NCBI RefSeq assembly: GCF_902459465.1
Contig: NC_047081.1
Coordinates: 11,127,857-11,191,856, forward strand
Length of the DNA: 64,000 nt
Source of the DNA: Asterias rubens
Taxonomy: Eukaryota; Echinodermata; Asteroidea; Forcipulatida; Asteriidae
Direction of reading: 5' to 3'
Under the pieces are notes generated by a model. It was not told where the DNA came from. It saw only the letters and a program-made list of their open reading frames with translations, and did no database searches. Positions 21,371-33,700 of this stretch are shown piece by piece. The first letter of the stretch is position 1, and every line of letters starts with the position of its first letter. The translations under genes and the position numbers were made by a program.

Positions 21371-21492
21371 AGGTTTTCAACTAGTGGTTTCAACCCGCAC
21401 AGAGGCCTGGACTTGATCATTTTACTGAGACGAAGTCAAGGTCAATTATCAAGAACCAGGCCTCAGCGGGTTTAAACCACTAGTTGAAAACC
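21371..21492. mobile_element. 122-bp hairpin element
   Basis: The arms GGTTTTCAACTAGTGGTTTC...GAGGCCTGG and CCAGGCCTC...CCACTAGTTGAAAACC pair over about 37 bp with a few mismatches. No other copy was seen in the window. Confidence 0.75.
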
Positions 21493-21731
21493 GATTTCTG
21501 AAGTTTTTTAGTTTAGAACTTATTTATGACTTTGTTTAAATGTCATCGATCTTTAAAAGAAGTAGAATTAGGTAGAAATTATTTGTTTTAGAACAAGTTT
21601 TAATACTGAAAGAAGATTTTCAAAATCCTGTCTTCATGAATATTGATATCCATTGTTATTAACAAAAAGGGACTACCATAGTAGTTCATTTGAGATAAGA
21701 CTGGTCTTAACTCTTTGTGAAATCCACCCCA

Positions 21732-21920
21732 GGCCCCAATTTCATAGAGCTGCTAAGCACAAAAAGTAGCTTGGCACAACAAAGTTATGCTGACCGGATT
21801 TAAGTTACCAGCTAGAATATTATATCACATGTACAATTTGGCTGGTATTCTGCTTGTTTTTGCTTAGCAGAATATTGTTTAAGCATCATCTCTTCTTAAA
21901 GAACTATGAAATTGGGCCCA
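21732..21920. mobile_element. Foldback MITE, 'GGCCCAATTTCATAGAGCTG' family (copy 2)
   Basis: It runs from GGCCCCAATTTCATAGAGCT to GAACTATGAAATTGGGCCCA and contains AAAAAGTAGCTTGGCACAAC and TGCTTAGCAGAATATTG. Confidence 0.75.
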
Positions 21921-23970
21921 GGGCTAATACTGTTGCAGCACCAAATGTGTCAGCATTTGATGGATTTCTTTTTTCGAGAAGCCATTGTCACTTAATATTG
22001 TTTTATTACTAACAGTGTGAGGAATAATTTATGCTTTAACATTTCAATTCAGTGTTGATATTTTTTGTTATTAAACAGAGTTCAAAGAACTTTAATGGGT
22101 TGAATACTTTATGCAATCGTGTTGTAGTGTACATTTCATTGATGCATTGTCTTTTATGTGTGACACAATATGCTAGCCAGTGGTGTTAAAAGATTAGGGC
22201 AAGAGGCCCCGAAAAGAAAATAATAATTTTGTCCCCATTTTTTTTTTAAAGATCATTAAAATAGTTTTCAAATGTTCACTCTCGAAAGTCATTTCACTTT
22301 CACCCGAAACGTGTGATGTTTTTTTTCTTCAAATGCCACCACCCCCACGGCCCTAAATCGATCGGTACGTTTCACCCATAGAAATAGGGTTTCACCTTCA
22401 CCATATAAAGTGGGGTCTTTCTCTATGATGATACAAAGTGGATTGGACCATCCCAAATGGGGCTTTAGGTATGGATGAGGGAGATGGACAATTTATTTTC
22501 AGAAACAACTGGAACACGACAATAATATTCTTCTGTTAAAACCAACCGGCAAAAGAGCTGACCCGCTTTGGAGTTGTTACAACTTTGTATAACCTTTTCG
22601 CCTCAGAACGTCTTCTTATCTAAAACCTGTCACCGCCCCATGGCCAACCCCCACTGATGATCACGGCAAATGACACGCCCACTTTTATTATGCTAAGTAT
22701 CGCAAAAAAATTAACAGAGGCACTAAGCACGTAGCATGTAGTTGGAGTGAGTAATTGTCTTCGGTTCTCCCAAAATTTCATTTCACCTGTAAATATGTGT
22801 GGATTCATTTCGATCGAAGAAGAAATCTAATCAAACTGAAAAGAAAATGAAAAAATAAACAACTAAAATGCATGTTGGAATTTATTTAATAGTTGAACAC
22901 GGTCTACACGTTTTGAATTATTTTGTTGTACATGTTGATATTGCTAAACATAGAAATTTTCAAGACGTGTCAAAGACTACCATTACGTGGAAGCGGCCAG
23001 GATTTCTACCTTATTTTCACACATTTCAGAATTTTCAAGTAAGTATTTGAATCATTTATGTTAAACAATATATACCTCATCCCTCTGTGTTATCGAACTG
23101 TTTAAAAATGTTCATTTTGATGGTATATTTCGTCAAAAACAAAGTCGCAAGAGAAATTTTCCTGTTGTCGGATTAAAAAAAAAAAGTGATTGGTAAATTC
23201 CGGCTTGCGTACTTGGCAGTCGAAAAATCACGAATCAACCAAAACGTAAAGACTGACATCTCTGATCCTAATGTCAAACTGCTTGGTGTTTTTCTCTAGG
23301 GCAATTTAACAACGTATTTACATTTCTCTACTTTAGGCTATGACTCAAGCTTAGTTAGCCATTTTTTCTTAAACGGTTGTGTCATTTGTCATCTGGTCGT
23401 AATTCAATTGCATGATCAATTTGGTATTGTTCCAATTTGTTTGGATCGTGGCTGACAAGTGACATACTGACAGTGGACATTTTGTGGATGGTCAAGCATG
23501 ACTTACAATATAGTGCTAACTTTGCAAAAAGGGCAGGCACTTTCATTTGAATTTCGTTTAATAAAGTCTTTATTAGGGGAGACTTTTGCACTACATCATG
23601 TACTGCAGTACATCATAGACTGCAAGACCGAGACCAGACAACTCGTCCGTCGAACAACTCGTCCATGGTCATGGAGGTCATGCATGTACATGTACCATGG
23701 ACATGATGGAGGAAGGAAGAGTGATACTGATAGTACTAGCTGCGATCCTTCCTCCATGCTCCTAAAGTCCTACTACATCTACATGTTATCTATAGTATGT
23801 ACACAGGGGGTAACACACTACTTGGCTAGGTCCTAGACCCAGTAACTGGGGCGCTGTATGCTCCTTTTTTTTTGCGTAATTTGTCATTATCGGTTGTACT
23901 AGCTAGGCCTATAAAATGACAAATTTCGAAAAAAGAAGTACAGCGCACCAGTTACTGGATGTAGCCTGCA

Positions 23971-24137
23971 GCCGATTTCACGAAACTCTAGGATTAATCC
24001 TAACTCTAGTTAGGACGAGTAACCCGTCCTAATTTAGGATGGGTTTAATGCTTCCTACGTATTTGGATATGGGACTCAACTCGTCCTAAGTCCTAAGATT
24101 AATCCTAAGTTAGGAAGAGTTTGGTGAAATCGACGGC
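23971..24137. mobile_element. Foldback element with TAGGATTAATCCTA palindromes
   Basis: The ends CGATTTCACGAAACTC and GAGTTTGGTGAAATCG are inverted. The inside is a series of short palindromes such as TAGGATTAATCCTA and its partner AGATTAATCCTAAG. A sister copy at 36444-36600 uses TAGGACTAGTCCTA in the same plan. Confidence 0.7.
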
Positions 24138-24350
24138 AGGTCCCTTAACATGGAGAACAAAGGACTACGATCACAATAAATCATAGTTGGAACATTTTGT
24201 AAGAAACCTTTTTTTTGGAGTCCTAACAATTTGTTTGCCAAATTTTAACCAATGGTTCAATGTTTCGTAAACCTCGGGTCTGGGACCGTTGGGAGGATTT
24301 AGGGTCATGAAACATTAAGTTTTCGAGAATTTTTATATAACCATCTGACT

Positions 24351-24482
24351 TTTCCTAGAAAGTCTACCAAGTTAACTCAGTCACCAACAGGAATTTTACT
24401 AGAAAGTCTACCAAGTTAACTCAGTCACCAACGGGAATTTTCCTAGAAAGTCTACCAAGTTAACTCAGTCACCAATGGGAGA
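24351..24482 (+). repeat. Three 44-bp tandem copies
   Basis: The unit contains CTAGAAAGTCTACCAAGTTA, then ACTCAGTCACCAA. Copies start at 24351, 24395 and 24439 with only a few substitutions. They end about 130 bp before the acceptor of the first CCSER coding exon. Confidence 0.85.
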
Positions 24483-24626
24483 AACTCGTTTTGATACACC
24501 AAAGTGTAGGATAATTGCTTTACTGTAAAATAATTTGTGCAAAACTACAATTCCACAAATCAAATCAAACTTCTTAAATGAATAATTTGAATCCATTGTT
24601 TTCCTACCAGATTCTCTGGAGCCGAA

Positions 24627-24662
24627 ATGGCATACTCTCTCCGATGTCTCTATACGATGTAA
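24627..24662 (+). promoter_or_regulatory. Upstream open reading frame in the CCSER leader
   Basis: ATG at 24627, in the good context GAAATGG, opens an 11-codon frame that stops at 24660-24662, 55 bases before the main ATG at 24718. The leader exon probably starts at 24611, after the acceptor TTTCCTACCAG. Such a uORF commonly lowers translation of the main frame; that effect is inferred. Confidence 0.4.
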
Positions 24663-24717
24663 TTCATTTCAAGATTTTTAAAGAGGAGGGAGAACTTGCC
24701 AGAGTTTGCCAGCAAAC

Positions 24718-27700
24718 ATGTCTGCCTCGGCAGATGTGTCCCTGAGCAAAGGGAGCCAGCCGAAAAGTAAGCGGTCCTTCATTGCCCGCCTGCCGTCTTT
24801 CCGCAAGAAAAAACATACTCCAGCTAAGGAGTCGGAACTTGATATGCACTTAAGGAGTGCAGAGGAGGATCTGAATGGTGGTGTGAAGATAAGGCCCCCT
24901 AGCCAGGTCAAAAATCGCAAGGATGACAACGTGAAGAGGAAGTCCAAAACGTCTTCGATTGTCGCGAGCTACGAGAAGCGTTTGAGTGATCTGAAGGATG
25001 AAGAGAGCAGAACTAATGGTAAAAAAAATGGAAATGGAAAAACATCTCCTGTGGACAATGGCGGGAAACAAAGTCCCCAGGGTGGGGCTACCACAACGAC
25101 GACCCAAAAATCCTCGCGGTTTGGCTTTGGTTTTGCCTGGCAGAAAATCTCTTCTTTCGAGAACGGCAGTGGCAAAAAGACAGAGTCAAAAAAGCAAAGG
25201 GACGAATTGAATGCAAACATCCAGCAAGCTAGGGGTAACATCAAGAGCCTGAGTTTGGACCTGGAATTACCCCATGGCTCCCCGCCAGACAGGGAGTCGA
25301 CGAGTAGCGTCAAAACGCCGGAGAGTGATCGCAGCTCCTGCAGTTCAAACAGTAGTTTCAAAGTCTACGGGCAACCCATGCTGTACAAAAGTGTCTTCAG
25401 TGACGAGCCGAGGGGGCTTAAACGCCAGGCCAGCAGCAGCCAATCAGAGGGTTTTAACTCCAGCGGGATAAGCTTGTCAAGCTCTACATCCCCGCTGCAT
25501 GATAAACTGAGAACTGCTGGAAGTGCAGCAACCCATGTTGATAACTCTGAAAGCATATCACGGCTGACTCAGATGAACAGAACTTTCAGCAAAGAAGACA
25601 GCGGTGGTGGCGTTAATCCCAGTATTCATGATCGGACATATCCTATCGAAGAATCACCGACTTGTATTGTGAACACTACTTTCAAGCTGGAGCCCGGAGA
25701 CTACAGTGCTGAGAACACTGGAACGTCTGTCGAGCAGGAGTTACCTCAAAGTTCTCCCGGGGTGGTCAGGAAGGAAAACTCAATTTCCTGTGCTCGGGAT
25801 CCTCCAATCAGTACAGCAGTAGTAAAGGATGGTGACGCGCCATGCGAGTCAGGATCTCAGTCCAGGGCACTCGATAAAGTCACTCTGCTGAGGCAAGACG
25901 TTTCCCGACCGAGCGCTGCTAGCCCAGCCCAAGATATCCCGAAGGAAATCAATCCGCTGTTTGCTTGCATTAAAAATACTGATCCTTTGGTATCGCCAAG
26001 ACATCGACCTACCTCAAACACTATGGGGGCTGTCCAGTCGTCCGCGGATGCTTTTTCCACGCCTGCAAGACCAGTTGAACTTCCCCTGCACCTCCGGAAC
26101 CCCCACATCAGCGCCATAAAGCACTGTTCGGAGTCCCTGGACTCCTGCGAACTGGACTCGTTGTGTTCGGAGGACCTCATGTGCGACAGCCGGTACCTGG
26201 ATGACGACATGTTTGATACGAGAGACGAGTCGTGTCACCTTAGTCGCAGCTTGAGTGTGGAGGAAACGGCGGCCATGCACAGGGCACAACTTGGCTGGTC
26301 GGGTCGGGCCAGGGCCGTCAGCGTGGATCAGTTGCCGACTAACTCCAGTCTGGAAAAAAGGTGGGTCATAAAAACTACACACAGGATATGCCCCTCTTAC
26401 TCCTAACTCAATAAATCTGCAATGTGTAATAGGGAGGACAGATGTGAGTAAGTCTGGGTCCTTTAATTGTTGGATTAGGTCTCCAGCGCTGTTTAAATGA
26501 GAGAATGAGTAATTTCCCTGTCAGAATGGTTTAGTCTGACATTTAGTGTTGAGGCGCTACGTCTGTTGTTTTCCAGTTTAAATTGAGGATTTACTGTCAG
26601 ACTATAATGTACTGTACAATGTACTTTTAAAATAACAAACAGACACTCCCAATTGCCTTTATTGGTATTGTAAATGTTTTACAGGCAAACTTTGCATTTT
26701 GAACACCCCTGTAAACTGACCAGCATGAAATTCCAAAAGTGCACGTCGGTTTTTAATAAGTTCCGGGTGCCCACTTAAACACCTTCTTCTCCTTCCAGGT
26801 ATCTCCAGGCGCACTTGTTACCATTCTCTATTCCTTCAAAATCCAACTGCATGTTTTGTATTTGATTCTGTTGAACTGAAGACTGCACTCATAAATTGCT
26901 TTTCATGGGTTGAGGACAGGCCTGGGATTACCCAGAGGTCATATGGAGGCCTTGGCCTCTGTTACCCTGGTCTTGGCCTTGGTGCCCCTCTAGCAGTTTC
27001 ATATAGACTTTAAGACCACTTAGTGCTCAGTTGTTTTTGAAAACTAAGCATTTGGCAAGCAAACCAACTGTTAGGAGAATTTCATTTTGCTACAGTATGT
27101 CAACGAATTAGGTATTTCAAAAGCATAATTTTATGTACAATGTGTCACTATATCAGTACAAATTTCTTGTGTCAGAACATGTTGTAGCATGGTTGTAGTG
27201 TACATTATGATACATTGTAACAATGTTGGCCTATCACATTAGGAAGCAGTGATCAGTGCAGCAGATCAGGAAGCATGGAAATCGCAGACAACAAAGCATA
27301 GTTTGTTTCACTTGTATTTGAAGTGTTTCATTTCTACACACACAGTACAAAGAAATATGACCAACCATGAAGTGCAGTGTATCAATTCATGCATTCAGAT
27401 TTTCACAACCTTTTCCTTTTATTTAGCTGACAAACATGACAAAAGAAATGAAATTACACTATTGTACCATGGAGGAATGATTTATTCTTCCATGATTGTA
27501 CATTGTACATGAAGGCTACTTGACTTACACATGTATAGCGAGTACAATACGTACAAAACACAGTGTGTAATCTCCATAATGGATTAAAAATGGGAACAGT
27601 TGTGCACAGTTTATTATTATAACTATTACTAATAACAACACAGTGCGTGAATTATTTGTGTTTATTACAGTGTATAGTTAGTACCCATGTAGGCCTAGTA

Positions 27701-30700
27701 GGATTTGTACAATAAGCTGAACTTGCAGCTCTCCCCAATGACTGTTCATTATTAATCCACACAGGCTGGGCCGCTATGCTACCCAGTGACGTCAGAAGCC
27801 GATAAGTACTGCATTCAGCCCTGACTCACTGCGCCATATGCTTCGGCAATTACTTACAGTACAGTTGATATTCCCAAATAGTCTGAAAAATGTAGATGTT
27901 TTGAATAGTACACTGGAAAAAAGTACATGTTAGGAAACGAACCGTGAAAGATCTGCCATGATGCAATTAACAATATGAGGAAATGTATTGAGACATTTTT
28001 GATGTTGATAATAATATTTTACATGACACATTGTTAAATAAAAGAGTTTTTTCCCCATTCTAATTACATTGGAAAACTAGGAAACGAACCGTGAAAGATC
28101 TGTTCCTACGGGATGCAATTAACAAAATGAGGAATTTTATGTAGAGAAAGTTTTTGATGTTGATTATAATATTTAATGACAAGTATGTATTATCAAAATA
28201 AAAGAGTTTTTTAACCTACGCCATTATTCAAACAAGTATTGTAAAAGTACAAATTAGGACACGAACCGTGAAAGATCTGTCCTACGGGGTGCAAAAATGA
28301 GGAATTTTATGGAGACATTTTTGATATTGATTATAATATTTTTATGACACATTAAAAAAAGAGACAAATTCACCACACTATTGCTAGCAAAACTATACCT
28401 GTCAGATGTGTACAAGTACACTGGAAATTAAGTACACATTAAGAACCGTGAAACATCTCTCCTGGTGGGGTGCAATATAACGAAATGAGGAAAATTTATA
28501 GTAAGGACAATTTTGATGTTGATTACAATCTTTTATGACACATGATCTGAAGATGTTTTTGTGTTCCCCTGCTATTGCCAGCAAGATTGGTCGTTGAAGG
28601 TGCCTGCTTGTTAATTCTATTATTTATTTCGTTACTTTTTGCCCATAATTAGATAGTGTGTTAGCATTGTATTCTCAGTGCTCATGTACCCGAGCTCTGG
28701 GAAAAAACAAATCACAGGCGTACTGTATATTTATTACTGGGTGGGATTCATTATTGTTACATTCTGCAACCCTGCATGTACTTGGCTTGTTTACAGGTGC
28801 ACCAAAACAGGTGTTTTCTGTAGCCTAAAGTTGTGGGTTGATTGTTTTGTGTGCAATGACACACAAGAGAGCACATAAGGGCACTGTCAGCAAACTACAC
28901 TACACTGTAGAATTCCCTTGAATGTTATTCTTAATACACTATCTTAACTTGTAAACAACTATATGCTCAGCATGCAGTAAACACAGACTTTGAAACATGA
29001 GACCTTACAGACCTTACATGCACCATCTTTTTGTGTTTTAAGTGCGAACAAAACTGTTTGTTCTGCCACCATGTTCAATGTTATCACTTGTGGGAGGCAG
29101 GGAAAGGGTACAATGTTCTAGAATGATCTTCATTTTAGCATGTACGTGATGTGTCATGAGACATGTACTCGCTGAATTCAAGACCATGTCCCAACAGAGT
29201 TGATTTGATGATCCTTTGTTAGGCCTATAAGTTGGTTCCTTATCGCCTGTCGAAAAGAAAAGAAAAACCATGTTAAAATAGAAATTAGTCCTGTACGTAA
29301 AAACATACACATGTCAATTTTTCTGCGGACAACCTGAGTCAGTGGTCATGTGTTTGTACTTGGTGTGGCTGCACTTAATTTGTATTCTGTCATGATAAGT
29401 AAAAGGAATACAGTTACATGTAATGTAAATTGTAATTAAGCTACCGCGGAGTCTTTGTACAGTGCATTCATTAATTTGTGTCGACACTGTATAAATAGTG
29501 TAGACTGTAGGCGTAATGAAGACATTTATGTAACCATGAGAATTTTGTTTTTGTTCTTCCGTGAGAATGGATTTTACAACCTTGGTTCACTTGTACGAGC
29601 GTACATATACATGTATATAGTACAATGTATATGTTTATCCCCCACAATAGCCCCATGCATAATGTAGTTAACACTAATGGTAGTGTGTGCATTTTGAATT
29701 ATTCATAAATAATACAAAATACAATGGGGTACCTGTCAGCATTTTTAACAAGAGATGGGCATGTTAAATTGATTGATGTGTGAATTCACCAACTTTGAGC
29801 TGTCATCATTTTGCATGTCAGCCTGTATACATGTGTATGTACGTCTAGGCCTACGTACGTGTATTGAATATAATGACAGCTCTAAATGTGGATTTACTTG
29901 TAAGGATTTTGAGTGTTGTTGTGACAATCATAACCCTTCAACCTAAATAGATACTGAACTGTACAGTAGAATCGTTTGTTTTTTTAATCGCTTCCAAGAA
30001 TTAGGGAAACATAACAAAACAATAACATGGTCCTTTAATTTCCTAATGAGAAAGGAACTGTACTGTACATCCGGAGTCAAATCCTAGGCTAGGTGTTCAT
30101 TTTTATATAATCTGCATTTAACCGAATCAATATTGTACTAGTGTCCTTGAAAATAGGTTTCCAGTAATTGTTTTGCTAATTACAGAGTAATCAATATTTT
30201 GTGTATTATGATAAATTTGGCAGCTGCAGCAAAAGTGGACTTCCATCAAGTAGGCTATTGTTGTTAGTTCATGTATTTGTACATGATGTGTGGGGGTGGT
30301 GAATGCAATAAATTGTGTAACATTCTCATGTTTTGAATTTTTAAAAATCAATAACACCATTCCCCTCCTGCATGTTTTTACATCTAATTTCTCACCCTAG
30401 GGTCGGCGTGACCAGGGGTCTGGCACCGTCACCCCTGGGGTTACCCCCTGGACGGAGAGGGGGTAGTAGGAACTACCCCGCCCACCCAGTGCCGGACGAG
30501 GGATGCCAGTCGCCTGTGGAAGAGCTTCAGTTTCTCATTAACAGTTCTAGTTATCGTGATTCAGACAGGTACACTTTGCAGTGTGTAGTTTTTTTTCTCT
30601 CACTTTGTGTGCGGTGCTTTGCAATGTTTTCTTCCCGGGTTTTTGGTGCTGGATTGCTTAACATTCTTTATCTGTCAGCTGCTACATGTTAACAGTATTT

Positions 30701-33700
30701 CCTTTGTACATGTAGATGGTATAGGATAGGCCATGAATTCGTTCCCGAAGGGCATGCACATTTTTCCTCTAGTGAAGGGCTCTCCAGATGAGGAAAATGT
30801 AAAGTTGTAGCGGAACTTTGCAAAGGGCACCACAGCAAAAGCACAGGGCACTCTGACAATTGCTGTAGATGCCGTTTGTTGGTTCGAGTCCAGTCACAGA
30901 AAAATGCTACACAAAATGTATCAAGTTTGCTACTCGAAAATCATCAATATTATTGGCCTCATTGGTCTCTGTGTAAGGTGGGTTTGGCTGGAAGGTGGGG
31001 AGCTTGCTACCTACACAAGAGTTATCCCCAGGATGAGTCATACATGTAGCCCCTTCGCTAAACAACTACTGTAACCTGTTTGCCTCGTTCATGTTTCTAG
31101 GTGAAAATGAGACTGCAATTTTCCCAACCACTCTCTGTGAATTTGCTTCCTGCAGAAGAAGTGCCCTTTGCAAAACGGCCTTGCCCTCTTCAAAGCTGAA
31201 ATTCCAGGCCAGATAAAATGGCTGACTTGTTAGTCGGGAAAATTGATTCTACCTTTGTCTCTGCTTTGCTTTAGAAAGTAACTTTCTATGTAGATTATTT
31301 TCTACTCTTTTTGCAGTTCACTTTGCAATCTCTTTTAGCAGTTTAGCCGTTTTTAAGCTCAGGTACATGTACTTGCAGTATTACCAACTGACAGCAGTTC
31401 CACTGATCATTGCTTTGCCAACCCACTGTTAAAAGGCAGGTTATACTTTTGGTAATTAGTGCACTCCACAAGTTAACGACCATAAAAAACTTACTTGGTA
31501 AAGACCAATAGAGGGCTGTTGATATCATAAAACATTATTAGAAACAACACCCTTTGTAATCATTAGTTTTGGAGAAAGAGATAATTTTTCATCCCAAAAA
31601 TTTGAATCTGAGAAGGGCCTCAAGCATGAAGACTTTCTCAAGAACCTCAATAGGCATCTGAAAGCACCTAAGCAACACACGTGGGTTTGTTGGGGGTCAT
31701 CTTGCAACTTTGAAGACCAATTTTCACAGTTCTTCCCAGACTTGTCATTTTATGTATACGTTGGGATTCACCAAATGAGGATACTGTTCTTTGACAATTA
31801 CCAAAACTATAACCCTGCCTTTAACTCGGCCATGTCTTCGCTTGGCATCATCGCCTCACACCTCACTCATTCTCTGCTTTTTTTCTGTTCTCTTGATAGT
31901 TTGAACAGTTTGAGTGTTTAAATCTTCAGCACCTGGTGGTTTTGCTTTGTTGGGTCTTCGCACCTCTCTTGCTGCTTAGCTGCATGTCTTTGATTGCACT
32001 AACGACACTCTTTTTCTTCACAGATTCCCTACTGCTTTCTTGTTGCATATGGCAAAATTACCTGGGGTCGATTTCATAAAGAGCTAAGACGATCTTAACT
32101 GTGTATCACTATTAGTTGCTGAGCAAAGTGTGATGTCACAATACAAATCACCATGGTGATACTGGCAACTTATCTTAAGATTAATTTTAGAGCTTTGTGA
32201 AATCCAGCCACGGGGCCGATTTGACACAGAGGCTAATATTGATCTTGACCGTGTATCAATTTTAGTTGCTAAGCAAAGTGTGATGTCACTATACAAATCA
32301 CCATGGTGATACTGACTCGTCATAAGATGAACCTTGGTGCTTTGTGAAACACTTGTGCCTGTTTGTACAGTGAGTACAACTAGGTTGAATAATATTAACT
32401 TCTTGTGCTTTATCTCAAAATAGTAACACCTTAAAGATGTACTTTTACTGCTGTTTCATTTTTTTGTGGGGATGGGGAGGTTGGAGTAGGGAAAGGGCTG
32501 GGGAGCGGCATGGTGAGCGTGTGGATCTTATGTATGTAAATTATATACACCTTCATTGGCACCTTGAGCTGCATTTCAGTAGAGATCTACATACGTGTGT
32601 ACTGCTGTGTCATTTTTTTTCTTGGGGTTTGGGAGGCTGCAGTTGGGGACAGGGTTAGGTAGGGTGGGATAGAGGAGATTGTGGGCGTGTGTAGATCATT
32701 TGTATGTAATGTATCGCCTACATTGGCACCATGAATTCTCACTTTAATAGTAACACCCTACATATACTGCTGTGTCATTTTTGTGGGGATGTTGCTACAT
32801 GTAGAACACAGCTGCTCAAGCAAAAAATATTGCTTTCAAATTTTGAGCCAAATTTGCAGGGGCCCCCAGTCAGAAATGGTGCATGTAACCTTATTTTGGC
32901 AAGCGTAATGTTGTTGATGCTTAACTGTTTATTGCGCTTTGCAGCTCTATGAAATTGGGCCCAGGTCTATAATACAATATACTATGTGAGCCTATGTTCT
33001 GTGGGGCATTACACTTTTTTTGCAAAGTCCTAGCTGATCCTGTCTGAACTTGTCTGAACTTGGCAAAGATAGTGACAGTGTAGATCCAGGTCCCTAAACC
33101 ATGAAAACCTTTGGGACCGCTTACACTTTTTTTCTGCAAAGTCCCGGCTGAACCTGTCTGAAGCTTTCTAAAGTCGTAACAGACTGATCATAAACACTAA
33201 GCTGACGAGGGATTAAGATATAACCTACATTGGGTTTTAGTCAGAACCAGGATAACTGACACATACATTAATGCGACCCTGGAAGTTACACCCTGGGAGC
33301 CAACCAAAATAGTTCGTTGAAATTCCCTTTAGAAAGAAAAAAAAATTGCTGGTTTTATGCATGGAAATGAAAGAAGTATAAATTTTTTTTGTAAAATGTC
33401 ACTTTCATAATCCAGTTCTGGAAGTTTGAGCATAATCGGTCAAAAAGTGGCTGCACTTTTTTGCAGGAAAAAAATGAAGAAAAAAAGGTTGAGCAGATTC
33501 ATGGTTTGGTTATCGTTTAAAGTTGTTTTACACCACAGCCTCAACTTTGTCTATATAGCAGGGTTGGCCTTTTTACTTTTGTCAGTGACCTACAGCAGGG
33601 TTTGCCCCTTTAACTGTTTTTTTTAAATGTGGGACCAGTTAGCGCAGCATTAAACTAGTCTGTCAACTTTTTCATTATTAGTCCAAACATTTGGTTTTCA

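Larger units (their letters stand above)
20778..22100 (+). other. 3' flank and probable 3' UTR of MAN2B1
   Basis: No open frame of interest follows the stop. ATTAAA at 22070-22075 is one candidate polyadenylation signal; the real end was not determined. The stretch contains three repeats: a MITE at 20885-21058, the hairpin at 21371-21492 and a MITE at 21732-21920. Confidence 0.4.
22100..24610. other. Intergenic region before the CCSER gene
   Basis: No coding exon is supported. It contains a 166-bp foldback at 23971-24137 built from TAGGATTAATCCTAA-type palindromes (related copy at 36444-36600) and a 44-bp triple repeat at 24351-24482. The non-coding first exon of the CCSER transcript should lie here. 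A strong GTAAGT at 23039 could be its donor, but this is unproven. Confidence 0.45.

Noticed and set aside
22868-23050. First exon of CCSER ending at the GTAAGT at 23039
   Set aside because: The donor is strong, but there is no promoter or transcript evidence, and the frame has no relation to the gene.
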